This document shows positions 22,354-31,584 of a stretch of 64,000 nt of DNA, piece by piece. Made by a program: the position numbers and the translations under genes. Below the pieces are notes generated by a model. The model worked only from the letters and a program-made list of their open reading frames with translations. It ran no database searches and was not told the origin of the DNA. Source of the stretch: Pseudomonas sp. PH1b (GTDB lineage: Bacteria; Pseudomonadota; Gammaproteobacteria; Pseudomonadales; Pseudomonadaceae); the NCBI RefSeq assembly GCF_000633395.1, contig NZ_AYMU01000011.1, positions 1 through 64,000 on the forward strand. Direction: 5' to 3'. Position 1 is the stretch's first letter. Each line of letters opens with the position of its first letter.

Positions 22354-25206
22354 TCACATGACTTTCCTCTTGATGGATTGCAGCACTTCGCTCAGGGCGT
22401 CGAGCGGCACCGGCTTGATCAGCAGATGGCGGATTCCGGCAGCCTCGCAATGGCTGCGCAGTGTCGGGGAGAGTTCCCCGGTAATACCGATGATCGGCCC
22501 GTCAAAGCCCCGCTCACGCAGGGTGCGGGCGAACGACAGGCCGTCCATGTGCTCCATCTGCAAGTCGGTCAGGACCCCGTCGAAGGACAGCAGGTCGCTG
22601 CACTTCAAGGCTTCGATGGCACTGGCACAGGCCACGACCCGATTGCCCAGGTAGCGGCCCTGTTGAACGATCACCTGCAGGGCCAGGGGGCTGTCGTCCA
22701 CCGCCAGCAGCTTCAGGTCCAGGCCCGGCGCCAGGGCTGCCGGCGGCGCGAAGCGGCGCTCACTGACGATCCCGGACTGGGCCTGGGCCACGGCGTTGCG
22801 CAGGCTGTCGAGGCTGAAGGTCCGGGCGATCCAGTGGTCGCCGGCCTGCCGTTGCGGCGGGCCCATGCCGGGGGCATGCATGATCACCCGCGGGCCGGTC
22901 CACGACGTCGCCTTTGACGGTCCGAGGAAGGCTTCCACCAGCACCGCCTTGCGTCCCGGGGAGTTGCGGCCGGTGCTGTAGGGCATGGCCAGGGCGCCCC
23001 AGCGGCGCAACCAGTGACAGAGGTTGAGGACCACTTCCTGCACATCCCCTTGCACATACACCGGGGTCACGCCCAGGTGCGGCTGTTCGGAATCGATGGC
23101 CTCGGTGCAGCTGTGCAGGCGCAGCCTGAAGCTGAAACTGGAGCCCAGGCCCGGTTCGCTGATGGCCGTCAGCGTGCCTTGCATCATGAACGCCAGCCGT
23201 TCGCAGATGGCCAGGCCCAGCCCGGTACCCGAGGTCTTCTGGCCCAGCCAGTTGGGCACGCGGTAGTAGGGCTCGAACAGGCTGGCCTGGAATTCCGGGG
23301 CGATTCCGGGGCCGGTGTCTACCACCTGGAAGCGCAATTGCGCAGCTTGCTCGGGCAACGGTTCCAGGTGCAGGCGCAGCACCACATGGCCGGACTCGGT
23401 GAACTTGATGGCGTTGCTGACCAGGTTGTTGAGGATCTGGCGAATCCGCCCGCCGTCGCCGAGTACCCGCTCCGGCACGTCCGGGTCGAGGACCACATAG
23501 AGCCGCAGGCCTTTGCCGCGGGCCCGGGCCGAGTAGCTGAAGGCGACTTCTTCCACCAGTCGCACCGGGGAAAACGGCGCGGTGTCGAGGGTCAGCCGGC
23601 CGGACTCGATCAGCGACATGTCGAGGGTGTCGTTGATGGTCCGCATCAGCACCGAGGAGGCTTGCTGCGTGGCTTCCAGGTAGTCGTCCTGTTGGGGCGT
23701 GAGGGCCGTGGTACGGAGCATTTCCAGGGAGCCGAGGATGCCGTACATGGGGGTGCGGATCTCATGGCTGAGGGTGCTCAGGAACAGGGTCTTCTCGCGG
23801 TTAGCCTGGTCCGACAGCTGCTTGGCCTGGAGCAGCGACTGCTCGGCCAGCTTGAAGTCGGTGATGTCGTTGATGCAGCACAAGACCGCGGCCACGCCGT
23901 TGTAGCCGGTCGGGGCGCAGCTCAGTTGTATGAATCGGCCATCGTCCAGGGCATGGTCGATGGCGCGGGCCTGGGGCAGGGGGGCGTCGAGGATCTGTGC
24001 CCGCAGTTCGGGGACCGAGGCCAGCCAGCGCCGGCCCGACTCGTTGGACAGGATCATCCGGCCATTGTCGCGGCGTATCAGGCACAGGCCCACCGGGGCC
24101 ACCTCGATGAAGCGGCGATTGAGGGAAACGCTGTCGGTCAAGGCGCTGTAGTGACGCACCGAGGGCTCTACCAGACGCAAGCGGATGTAGCGCGCGCCGA
24201 GAAACACCACGGCAAACAGCAGCAGGGTCACCAGGCCGGTGGTGGACAGGGACGCTGCGCTGTCCTGCAGCAGTTGGCTGATCGGCGCGTAGTACACCAG
24301 GCGCCAGCCGGCGTTGCCCACGGACTTGTTGAGCACGATGTAGTCGGGCAGGCCCTGTTGCCGGTGCAGGCCGAAGGAGTCCTCGTTGGCCTGGAAGCGC
24401 GACAGGCTGCCGGGGACCTGCCAGGAGTTGCTGTGCAGCACCACTGCACCCTCGGCGTCATAGAGCACGTATTTACCCTGATGCAGCCCCAGGGGATCGA
24501 GGGCCAGGTCGATCTCGTTGAACGACAGGCCGAGCCAGCCGTCGGTCGCCAGGTGCAGGTCCAGCGGGCGCAGCAGGTACACCTGTTTGGTGCTGCCGTC
24601 CTCGGCGGTGGTCCAGGACCACAGGGTTCGTGCGCCGGGATGCTGCTCCAGCAGCTTCCGTGCGGCTTGCTGATCGAGGGTTTTCAGCCATTGCGGATCG
24701 ACACGCGGCTCTCGGCTGCCGGCGGCGCCCGCGCCCGCGCCCGAGAGCCCGTGGAGGCCACGGACAATCCCTTGCTCCGGCACCAGGTACAGCAACTGGC
24801 TGCGGGTGCTGTCGATCTCCACCAGATCCCATGCGGTGAGAATCAGGGTCCAGTGCGGCAGCGCAGGATTATCACTCAGTGGCCATACGCGTAATTGGTC
24901 ATTACTTGCAAGAAATTCCTTGTTTCCTGAAGTAAGGCGATTATCGGTAGTGTGCACGGCTGAAGAGATAATCGCCTTGAGCAGACTCTCTCGCTGATTG
25001 AAGAACTGCTGTGCGTTAAATGCTGCAGCGTTCATCTGCCGTCGATAGCCGGAGAGGGTTTCATTGAGTGAACCATGAATCACGAAGCCGGCGATGATGA
25101 GGATGCTGGACAGCAGGCTGACCATGAACAGACGCAGCAAAACCACCGGGATACGGGGGCCGGAAAAGTGACTGGTGACAGGGGGTAGATGGGCTTGGGT
25201 TGGCAT
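22354..25206 (-). CDS. PvrS-like hybrid sensor kinase without HPt
   Basis: 950 residues. A membrane segment near the N-terminus (FMVSLLSSILIIAGFVI) is followed by a long periplasmic sensor, a second segment (TTGLVTLLLFAVVFLGA), a PAS-like region, HisKA with His near 480 in FLSTLSHEIRTPMYG, a HATPase with DGGRIRQILNNLVSNAIKF, and a C-terminal receiver with Asp near 880 in DGVLTDLQMEHMDG. Unlike the kinase at 17919-21131, it has no HPt, so it must pass phosphate through another HPt, plausibly that neighbour's. First gene of the minus-strand cluster and divergent from the autotransporter, with which it shares the promoter region. Confidence 0.87.
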   Translation of the reverse strand: MPTQAHLPPVTSHFSGPRIPVVLLRLFMVSLLSSILIIAGFVIHGSLNETLSGYRRQMNAAAFNAQQFFNQRESLLKAIISSAVHTTDNRLTSGNKEFLASNDQLRVWPLSDNPALPHWTLILTAWDLVEIDSTRSQLLYLVPEQGIVRGLHGLSGAGAGAAGSREPRVDPQWLKTLDQQAARKLLEQHPGARTLWSWTTAEDGSTKQVYLLRPLDLHLATDGWLGLSFNEIDLALDPLGLHQGKYVLYDAEGAVVLHSNSWQVPGSLSRFQANEDSFGLHRQQGLPDYIVLNKSVGNAGWRLVYYAPISQLLQDSAASLSTTGLVTLLLFAVVFLGARYIRLRLVEPSVRHYSALTDSVSLNRRFIEVAPVGLCLIRRDNGRMILSNESGRRWLASVPELRAQILDAPLPQARAIDHALDDGRFIQLSCAPTGYNGVAAVLCCINDITDFKLAEQSLLQAKQLSDQANREKTLFLSTLSHEIRTPMYGILGSLEMLRTTALTPQQDDYLEATQQASSVLMRTINDTLDMSLIESGRLTLDTAPFSPVRLVEEVAFSYSARARGKGLRLYVVLDPDVPERVLGDGGRIRQILNNLVSNAIKFTESGHVVLRLHLEPLPEQAAQLRFQVVDTGPGIAPEFQASLFEPYYRVPNWLGQKTSGTGLGLAICERLAFMMQGTLTAISEPGLGSSFSFRLRLHSCTEAIDSEQPHLGVTPVYVQGDVQEVVLNLCHWLRRWGALAMPYSTGRNSPGRKAVLVEAFLGPSKATSWTGPRVIMHAPGMGPPQRQAGDHWIARTFSLDSLRNAVAQAQSGIVSERRFAPPAALAPGLDLKLLAVDDSPLALQVIVQQGRYLGNRVVACASAIEALKCSDLLSFDGVLTDLQMEHMDGLSFARTLRERGFDGPIIGITGELSPTLRSHCEAAGIRHLLIKPVPLDALSEVLQSIKRKVM

Positions 25207-25219
25207 TGGCCCATGATAA

Positions 25220-25233
25220 AGAGAAGATTCTCG
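25220..25233. promoter_or_regulatory. RcsB-box-like site 1 (weak)
   Basis: AGAGAAGATTCTCG contains the imperfect palindrome GAGAA-GA-TTCTC and shares the core AGAAGATTCT with two neighbouring sites. It matches the E. coli RcsAB-box consensus TaAGaatatTCctA at about 8 of 14 positions, so it is the weakest of the three. Confidence 0.4.
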
Positions 25234-25241
25234 GCTTCTCT

Positions 25242-25255
25242 TCAGAAAATTCTTA
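25242..25255. promoter_or_regulatory. RcsB-box-like site 2
   Basis: TCAGAAAATTCTTA matches the E. coli RcsAB-box consensus TaAGaatatTCctA at 11 of 14 positions, including all the most conserved bases. It is centred 22 bases from site 1 and 26 from site 3. Confidence 0.55.
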
Positions 25256-25267
25256 ATAGAGGGTCTT

Positions 25268-25281
25268 TAAGAAGATTCTCA
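25268..25281. promoter_or_regulatory. RcsB-box-like site 3
   Basis: TAAGAAGATTCTCA matches the E. coli RcsAB-box consensus at 11 of 14 positions with all the most conserved bases kept. It lies 68 bases upstream of the autotransporter start at 25349, suitable for activation from near the -35 region. Confidence 0.6.
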
Positions 25282-25348
25282 TTTGTTAGTTGATCTTGTG
25301 GGTTAACTATTCAGGCCTCTTGTGCTGTAACACAAAGGCTTGAAAGTT

Positions 25349-28300
25349 ATGAACCTGGTTAAGAAAACGCTAAGTGTGGCGATCAGTTCGGCGCTGTCCT
25401 TGCTGACTGTTTCCATCCAGTCCGTGCAGGCGGCCGACTATCAACAAATCGACCTGTCCTCGTCGCAGGGCCAATCCCTGACCCTGGACGATGCACGCGT
25501 GGACTTCACCGGATCAGGCGCCGCGGTGCGCGTCAGCGGTGCTCAGAATTCGCTGCAGGGCAAGGGCTTCGACATCCATGCCACGGCGGCCACCACGCGC
25601 AATGCGGTGGTGGGGGTGCGGGTGGATAGCGGGGGCAAGGCCGATCTGAGCGACGTGCGGATCACCACCGGTGGCTCCGATGTCGCCGATGGCGCGTTGT
25701 CCACGGGGACCGGCAGCCGCTTGACGCTGACCGATGTGCAGATAGAAGCCAGCGGCAGCCAAAGCCGTGGGGTGGTCGTTACGGCCGGCGGCCAGGCCGA
25801 GTTGTCCGGCGGCTCGATCACCACCTCGGGCAGCCAGGCCGATGCGCTGTCGGCCAGCGACAAGGGGTCTGTGCTCAAGGCGTCGGACATGACCCTGACC
25901 ACCCAGTCGACGGGCATGGCCCTGGCAGTCAGCGCTTCGAACGGTGCGGCCATCGAGTTGGCAAGAGTGACCGTCAAGTCCGAGGGTTTCATGGGCGCGA
26001 TGTCGGCTCGCGGGCTGGGCTCCTCCATCAGCGCCGATGGGGTTCACGTCACCGCCAGCAATGGCCGGGGCATCGAGGCCAACAGTGGCGCCCTGACGTT
26101 TCGCAACGGCAGCATCGACGCCAAGGGCGATGGCATCATCTTGAGCAGCCTCTACCAGACCCCGGGGGGGACCGCGGTGGTGAGCCACAGCACCATCACC
26201 TCGCAGAACGGCTACGGCATCAACGTCAACGCCAACCAGGCCGCTGCCGACCTGGACAGCGTGCAGATCACTACCCTGGGCGACTATGGTTCGGCGATCT
26301 GGATGCCAGGCAGCAACACTCGGGTCGACATCAAGGACAGCATTCTGCAGACCCGTGGCCAGCAGGCCGTGGCCATCGACAACCGTGGCGGCGTGTTCAC
26401 CATGGACGGCGGTTCCATCAGCACCCTGGGCAACAACGCCCATGCCCTGTACGCCTCGCCGGACAACCCCGGCAGCCCAGGCGCGGTGTTCAACGTCAGC
26501 CGCGTGCAGATCGAAACCAGCGGCCGGGGCGCCGTTGGGGCACTGGCGCGGATGGCGGGGGCGAAGGTCAGCCTCAGTGACAGCAGCATCGTCACCCACG
26601 GCGCTTCCGCCTACGGCCTGTTTGCCTCCGGTCGCGGCGCCAGCGTGCAACTGACCGACAGCCAGGTGCTGACCGAGGGCGAGACGGCCCATGGCCTGGC
26701 CATCAGCAACAATGCCACCTCGCAGCTCAAGGGGTCGAGCCTCAAGACCACGGGTGCGGGCGCCAACGGTATCGTCAGCTACGCCACGGGCAGCGGCGTG
26801 ACGAACAGTGTCGAGGTCGATGGCAGTTGGATCGAGACCCAGGACGGTGCGGGCATCCTGGTCAATGGCGGTGGCCTGAGCACGCGCTTCACCGACAGCA
26901 CCCTGATCGGCCGCAGCGGCAGCCAGCCAGGCACCGCGCTGTGGATCACCGACCGGGCGGGCGGGGTGCTGGCCGATGCGGTGCAACTGGACGCCGTGCG
27001 CTCGAACCTGTTCGGTGATGTGCAGGTGGACGCCGGCAGCCTGCAACTGTCCCTGGCCGACCACTCCAGCCTGGACGGGGCGATCAAGGGGGGCAGCCGT
27101 GATACCCAACTGAGCCTGGACGACAGCAGTCGCTGGATGCTGCGCGGTGATTCACAGCTCACCCGCCTGACCAACAACGGCGTGGTGGAGTTTGCCGACC
27201 CCGGGCTGGGGGGCGCCTTCAAACAGTTGCAGGTCAGCGGCGACCTTGCCGGCGACGGTCATTACATCATGAACACCGACCTGGGCCAGCAGTTGGGCGA
27301 CCGCCTGATCGTCGGCGGCCAGGTCACCGGCAACAACGATATCCTGGTGCGCAACTCCGGTGCCGAGCCCGATGCCGAGGGCCAGAGCCTGACCCTGGTG
27401 CAAAGCGCCGGCGGCCCGGGCTCGTTCAGCCTGGCCAACCGCGGTGGCGTGGTGGACGCCGGGACCTATCGCTACGGTCTTGCGGCCGACACCCAGGGCA
27501 ACTGGAACCTGGTCAACGTCGGCCGCAACCTGCCGGAGCCGGGACCGGACAACCTGTCCACTGGCGCCAGCGCGGCGGTCAACAGCAGCGCCATCGCCAC
27601 CTTGCGGGCCACCTGGGATGCCGAGCGCGCGACCCTGGTGCAACGGGTGGGCGAGCTGCGCCAGGGCAGCGATCGCCAGGGCCTGTGGATCCGCGGTTTT
27701 GGCCAGCAGCAGTCCCTGGACAACGGCGTCGGCCGCACCTTTTCCCAGCAAGTGCAGGGCACCCAACTGGGCATGGACACCCGGCTCGACACCGCCGGCG
27801 GCACCCTGGTGCTGGGCGCGCTGGCCGGCTACAGCCAGACCGAGCGCAACTTCAAGAGCGAGGGCAGCGGCAAGCTCGACAGCTACCACCTGGGCGGCTA
27901 TGCCACCTACCTGGATGACTCGGGCTGGTACACCGACACCTTGCTGACCCTGAACCGCTGGTCCACCCGCCTGGATGTGTGGGGTACCGACGGCGCCAAG
28001 GTCTCCGGGCATTCGCGCAGCAAGGGCGCGGGCCTGTCGGTGGAAGCCGGCAAGCAGATCGACTTGGGCGACCACTGGTTCGTCGAGCCTCAGGTTCAGG
28101 TCTCCATGCTCTATGCCCGTTCCGACAACTACCGCCTGGACAACGGCCTGCAGGTGCAGCCCGGCGAAGGCCTGTCGACCCAGATCCGCAGCGGTGCCCG
28201 GGCCGGGCGCAACCTGCAGCTGGACAACGGCACGCGCTTGCAGCCCTACCTCAAGGCCGGCTGGATCGAGGACCTGTCGGCGCAGAACAAGGTGCGCACC

Positions 28301-28471
28301 AATGGCATCGCCAGCCGCCCCGATGGCAGCGGCGGTGGCTGGTACGCCGGGGCTGGGGTGACCGGCGAGCTGAGCCGCAAGCATCAGCTGTATGCCGAGG
28401 TCGAGACCAGCGAAGGCTCGAATATCGACCGGCCCTGGGCTGCCAATCTCGGTTACCGCTTCACGTTCTGA
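25349..28471 (+). CDS. Type Va autotransporter with pertactin-like passenger
   Basis: 1040 residues from the ATG at 25349 (a TTG lies three codons earlier). The signal peptide (LVKKTLSVAISSALSLLTVS, cleavage after VQA) is followed by a ~700-residue passenger. The passenger consists of repeated short beta-helix turns rich in S, T, G and D, such as SLSDSSIVTHGASAYGL and VQLTDSQVLTEGETAHGL. A C-terminal beta-barrel (about 780-1040) begins near LWIRGFGQQQSLD and ends in the canonical aromatic LGYRFTF. It is probably a surface adhesin; no protease triad is seen. It diverges from the PvrS-like kinase, and three RcsB-box-like sites precede it. The last 19 bases overlap the convergent epimerase-like gene. 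Confidence 0.9.
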   Translation: MNLVKKTLSVAISSALSLLTVSIQSVQAADYQQIDLSSSQGQSLTLDDARVDFTGSGAAVRVSGAQNSLQGKGFDIHATAATTRNAVVGVRVDSGGKADLSDVRITTGGSDVADGALSTGTGSRLTLTDVQIEASGSQSRGVVVTAGGQAELSGGSITTSGSQADALSASDKGSVLKASDMTLTTQSTGMALAVSASNGAAIELARVTVKSEGFMGAMSARGLGSSISADGVHVTASNGRGIEANSGALTFRNGSIDAKGDGIILSSLYQTPGGTAVVSHSTITSQNGYGINVNANQAAADLDSVQITTLGDYGSAIWMPGSNTRVDIKDSILQTRGQQAVAIDNRGGVFTMDGGSISTLGNNAHALYASPDNPGSPGAVFNVSRVQIETSGRGAVGALARMAGAKVSLSDSSIVTHGASAYGLFASGRGASVQLTDSQVLTEGETAHGLAISNNATSQLKGSSLKTTGAGANGIVSYATGSGVTNSVEVDGSWIETQDGAGILVNGGGLSTRFTDSTLIGRSGSQPGTALWITDRAGGVLADAVQLDAVRSNLFGDVQVDAGSLQLSLADHSSLDGAIKGGSRDTQLSLDDSSRWMLRGDSQLTRLTNNGVVEFADPGLGGAFKQLQVSGDLAGDGHYIMNTDLGQQLGDRLIVGGQVTGNNDILVRNSGAEPDAEGQSLTLVQSAGGPGSFSLANRGGVVDAGTYRYGLAADTQGNWNLVNVGRNLPEPGPDNLSTGASAAVNSSAIATLRATWDAERATLVQRVGELRQGSDRQGLWIRGFGQQQSLDNGVGRTFSQQVQGTQLGMDTRLDTAGGTLVLGALAGYSQTERNFKSEGSGKLDSYHLGGYATYLDDSGWYTDTLLTLNRWSTRLDVWGTDGAKVSGHSRSKGAGLSVEAGKQIDLGDHWFVEPQVQVSMLYARSDNYRLDNGLQVQPGEGLSTQIRSGARAGRNLQLDNGTRLQPYLKAGWIEDLSAQNKVRTNGIASRPDGSGGGWYAGAGVTGELSRKHQLYAEVETSEGSNIDRPWAANLGYRFTF

Positions 28472-29415
28472 GGGGCACTGGTGGTCGCCGCCAATGTCTG
28501 GCGCACCCCTTCGGCATAGGACGTCTTGGCGATCGGCCCGAGCAGGCCTTGCAGGGCCGAATCGTCGAGGATCAGCGGCGAGCTGATCAGGTAGTGCATT
28601 TCCACCATCTCGCGCAGCAGCGGATCGAACAGCCCCAGCAGGCGCAGCAGGGGCTTGCCGATCACCCGCTGCTTGAAGGGCGCACCGCCGTGCTGCCGGA
28701 TCAGCTCCAGCAGCTTGCGCTGGCTGGTAACCCCGGCGCCGCCCAGGTGCCAGGTCTTGCCGAAGGCTTCGGGCTGCCGGATCAAGCGGCAGACCACCGG
28801 CCCTACGTCCGGCACGAAGACAAACTCGTGGGGGCAGTCCAGGGGCCCCACCAGGTTCGCCGTGCCGCCCTGGAGCGCAGCTTGGAATGCACCGTGCAGC
28901 AGGCTCTTGTCGACCCCGGGCCCGTAGAAATCCGGCAGGCGCAACACCGTGGCCTGGATCCACCCCTCGGCATGGGCCTTCCACAGCAGGTCTTCCTGGG
29001 CCTTGCGCATGCGGCCCTTGAAGCTGTTGGGCTGGCGCGGATGGTGCTCCGCCACGGGATTGCCCTGGGCCATGCCATAGGGATACACGGTGCCGATCAG
29101 CAGGATCCGGCGCACCCCGGCGGCGATGGCGCCGTCCAGGGTCTTGCGCATCAGTTGCGGGTGCAGTTCGAAGCGCCAGTAGTCCACCCCCACCAGGTAG
29201 ATCAGGGTGTCGATGCCGGCCGCGGCGGCCTCGACCGAGGCGGGCTGGTCCGGGTCCCAGGTGACCGGCTCGGCCAGCGGGTCGGCGCCATAGGCCTGCA
29301 GCAGGCTGCTCTGGCTGCGGCCCACCACGCGGTAGGGCTGGCCCTGGCTGCGCAGGGTGCTGGCAATGCTTTGGCCGATGGCGCCAACGGCGCCGAACAG
29401 GGCTACTTGGGGCAT
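28453..29415 (-). CDS. NAD(P)-binding epimerase/dehydratase-like protein
   Basis: 320 residues of the extended/atypical SDR superfamily. An N-terminal Rossmann motif, ALFGAVGAIGQSIA, is a variant of GxxGxxG. IYLVGVDYWRF lies near residue 90 and a catalytic Tyr candidate in LIGTVYPYGMAQG. It resembles NAD-dependent epimerase/NmrA-like proteins of unknown substrate. The start ATG at 29415 faces a LysR regulator that begins at 29508, a classic divergent regulator-target pair. The 3' end overlaps the autotransporter gene convergently by 19 bases. Confidence 0.78.
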   Translation of the reverse strand: MPQVALFGAVGAIGQSIASTLRSQGQPYRVVGRSQSSLLQAYGADPLAEPVTWDPDQPASVEAAAAGIDTLIYLVGVDYWRFELHPQLMRKTLDGAIAAGVRRILLIGTVYPYGMAQGNPVAEHHPRQPNSFKGRMRKAQEDLLWKAHAEGWIQATVLRLPDFYGPGVDKSLLHGAFQAALQGGTANLVGPLDCPHEFVFVPDVGPVVCRLIRQPEAFGKTWHLGGAGVTSQRKLLELIRQHGGAPFKQRVIGKPLLRLLGLFDPLLREMVEMHYLISSPLILDDSALQGLLGPIAKTSYAEGVRQTLAATTSAPQNVKR

Positions 29416-29507
29416 GGCGGGGTTCCTCGTGGATGAACAGGGCTTGCAGAGTGCGAGTTCCTCGGCTAAATGGAAATTGCCCAGTCTTTGATGGTTTCTA
29501 TAAAAAA

Positions 29508-30413
29508 ATGCATACCCCTGCGGACACTCCCCCCAACTGGGACTGGTACCGGACCTTTCTCGCGGTCCTGGACAGCGGTTCCCTGTCTGCCGCCGGCCGC
29601 GCCATGGGCCTGACCCAGCCCACGGTGGGGCGGCACATCGATCAGCTGGAAGCGGCCCTGGGCCTGAAGCTGTTCACCCGCTCCTTCGACGGTTTCGCCG
29701 CCACTGAAGCGGCGCTGGAACTCAAGCCCTACCTGCTGCAAGTGGCGGCGGGCGAGGCAGCCTTGCGCCGAGTGGCCAGCAGCCATGGCGCCGCTGTGCA
29801 GGGCAGTGTGCGGATCTCGGCCAGCGAAATCATTGGCGTCGAGGTACTGCCGCCGATTCTCGCCACCTTGCGCCAGCAGCATCCGCAACTGGTGGTGGAG
29901 CTGGTGCTGTCCAACCGTGCCGACGACCTGTTGCAACGCCAGGCGGATATCGCCGTGCGCATGTTCCGCCCGACCCAGGAAGCGCTGCTGGTGCGCCGGG
30001 TCGCCGACATCGAACTGGGCCTGCATGCCCACCGGGACTACCTGGCACGCCAGGGCACGCCGCGGGAGCTGGAGCAGTTGGCCGAGCATGGGTTGATCGG
30101 TTTCGACCGTGAGACCGCGTTTATCCGCCGCATGCAGCAGCAATACCCGCAGTTCAACCGGGGTGCTTTCGCCTGGCGCAGCGACAGTGACCTGGCGCAG
30201 TTGGCGGCATTGCGCGCGGGGTTTGGCATTGGCGCCTGCCAGGTGCGCCTGGCCGATAACGATCCGCGCCTGGTGCGGGTCCTAGCGGAGCAGTTTGCAC
30301 CGCGCCTGGAAACCTGGGTGGCGATGCATGAGGACCTGCGCGACAGCCCGCGCTGCGCGGTGACCTTCGCCGCACTGGCGCAAGGGCTGGCGGCCTACGC
30401 CGAGGGCGGTTGA
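29508..30413 (+). CDS. LysR family transcriptional regulator
   Basis: 301 residues from the ATG at 29508; the frame extends back to 29433, but the added residues do not resemble the family. An N-terminal winged HTH (WYRTFLAVLDSGSLSAAGRA, MGLTQPTVGRHIDQLEAALG) is followed by a substrate-binding domain. Divergent from the epimerase-like gene 92 bases away and so its probable regulator. The ribosome site is weak, and the leader is AT-rich (a run of A before the ATG). Confidence 0.85.
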   Translation: MHTPADTPPNWDWYRTFLAVLDSGSLSAAGRAMGLTQPTVGRHIDQLEAALGLKLFTRSFDGFAATEAALELKPYLLQVAAGEAALRRVASSHGAAVQGSVRISASEIIGVEVLPPILATLRQQHPQLVVELVLSNRADDLLQRQADIAVRMFRPTQEALLVRRVADIELGLHAHRDYLARQGTPRELEQLAEHGLIGFDRETAFIRRMQQQYPQFNRGAFAWRSDSDLAQLAALRAGFGIGACQVRLADNDPRLVRVLAEQFAPRLETWVAMHEDLRDSPRCAVTFAALAQGLAAYAEGG

Positions 30414-30500
30414 CGGCCGGGAGGCAGAAGCCGCTTGTCAGCGGCTGCCTGTAGGGGTTTATCATACGCTGTATGTTTAGGCTTTCAGGAGGCAACGCCC

Positions 30501-31049
30501 ATGGCATTCGGCAAGGTTTTCATCGCCACTTCGGTGGATGGTTTCATCGCCCGCAACGACGGAGCCATCGACTGGCTGCCCAGTGGCGAATCCGGCGAGG
30601 ACTACGGCTACGGCGCGTTCATGGCATCGGTGGACGGGATTGTCATGGGCCGTGCGACTTACGACAGCGTACTGGGTTTCACCCCCTGGCCGTTCGACAA
30701 GCCGGTGGTGGTGCTCAGCCGCACCCTCGGCGCGCAGGACCTGCCCCAGCGCCTGGAAGGCAAGGTGCGGATCAGCGCGGTGCAGCCGCTGGAACTGGTG
30801 GCGCAGTTGCAGGCCGAGGGCTGGAAAACCGCCTACATCGATGGCGGCACGCTGATTCAAGCCTTTCTCCAGGCCGGCCTGATCGATGAAATGACCCTGA
30901 CCCGGGTGCCGGTGCTGCTGGGCACGGGCCGCCCGCTGTTCGGCGCACTGCCCCAGGACCTGCGCCTGCACTGCATCGACTCCAGGCGGTATGCAGACGG
31001 GCTGGTCAGCACCCGCTACCGAGTGGAACGGGACGGCACCCATGGCTGA
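30501..31049 (+). CDS. Dihydrofolate-reductase-like / RibD C-terminal domain protein
   Basis: 182 residues from the ATG at 30501 with ribosome site CAGGAGG. Features of the RibD-C/DHFR-like fold: KVFIATSVDGFIARNDGAID at the start, MGRATYDSVLGFTPWPFDKP, and TAYIDGGTLIQAFLQAGLID. It probably reduces a pteridine- or flavin-like substrate with NADPH, but true folate reduction is unproven. Its stop overlaps the TetR-type gene start by 8 bases, so the two are co-expressed and the regulator may control this enzyme. Confidence 0.82.
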   Translation: MAFGKVFIATSVDGFIARNDGAIDWLPSGESGEDYGYGAFMASVDGIVMGRATYDSVLGFTPWPFDKPVVVLSRTLGAQDLPQRLEGKVRISAVQPLELVAQLQAEGWKTAYIDGGTLIQAFLQAGLIDEMTLTRVPVLLGTGRPLFGALPQDLRLHCIDSRRYADGLVSTRYRVERDGTHG

Positions 31050-31584
31050 CCGACCCAAGCGCAGCGGCCGTCCCGCAGCGGGGCGCGAACTGAGCCTCGA
31101 TCAGGTTCTCGACGTCGGCCTGGAACTGCTGGAAGAACTGGGCCCCCAGGGTTTCGGTGGCCGGGCCCTGGCGCGGCAACTGGGGATCACTCCGATGTCG
31201 GTGGCCTACCACGTGGGCGACCAGCGCAACCTGATGCGCCTGCTGGTGGAACGGGTGCACGCCGAGCCGCTGGCGGAACCGGACCCGCCGTTGCCGCCCG
31301 CGGGTCATATCCAGGCGCTGCTGGAGGCATACATGAGCCGGGTCCGCCGTCACCCGGCGCTGACCCTGTGCATCCTCGGTGACCCGCAGCTGTTCGGCGG
31401 TTCCCTGGCCGCCTTCAGCCAACGCCTGCGCCAGGCAGTGCGGGCCTTCGATGCAGACCCGGTGCTGTTCGACCTGCTGGTGGACTACAGCCACGGCCAC
31501 GCCCTGGCGCTGGCCCTGGCCGGGGAGGACGCGCAGGCGCTGGAGGGGGCTTTCGAGGCGGGGCTGCGCCGCTTGCTGCGCTAA
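31042..31584 (+). CDS. TetR family transcriptional regulator
   Basis: 180 residues from the ATG at 31042. The N-terminal HTH reads LDQVLDVGLELLEELG then RALARQLGITPMSVAYHVGD, the TetR recognition pattern. The C-terminal domain is helical and resembles the TetR C-terminal class. Overlaps the DHFR-like gene by 8 bases and ends in a 4-base overlap with the convergent ATP-grasp gene. Probably regulates the DHFR-like gene and itself. Confidence 0.85.
   Translation: MADRPKRSGRPAAGRELSLDQVLDVGLELLEELGPQGFGGRALARQLGITPMSVAYHVGDQRNLMRLLVERVHAEPLAEPDPPLPPAGHIQALLEAYMSRVRRHPALTLCILGDPQLFGGSLAAFSQRLRQAVRAFDADPVLFDLLVDYSHGHALALALAGEDAQALEGAFEAGLRRLLR

Noticed and set aside
27152..28984. 610-codon minus-strand frame over the autotransporter and epimerase genes
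   Set aside because: Low-complexity Ala/Gly/Pro/Arg shadow translation; sense genes on both sides have clear domains.
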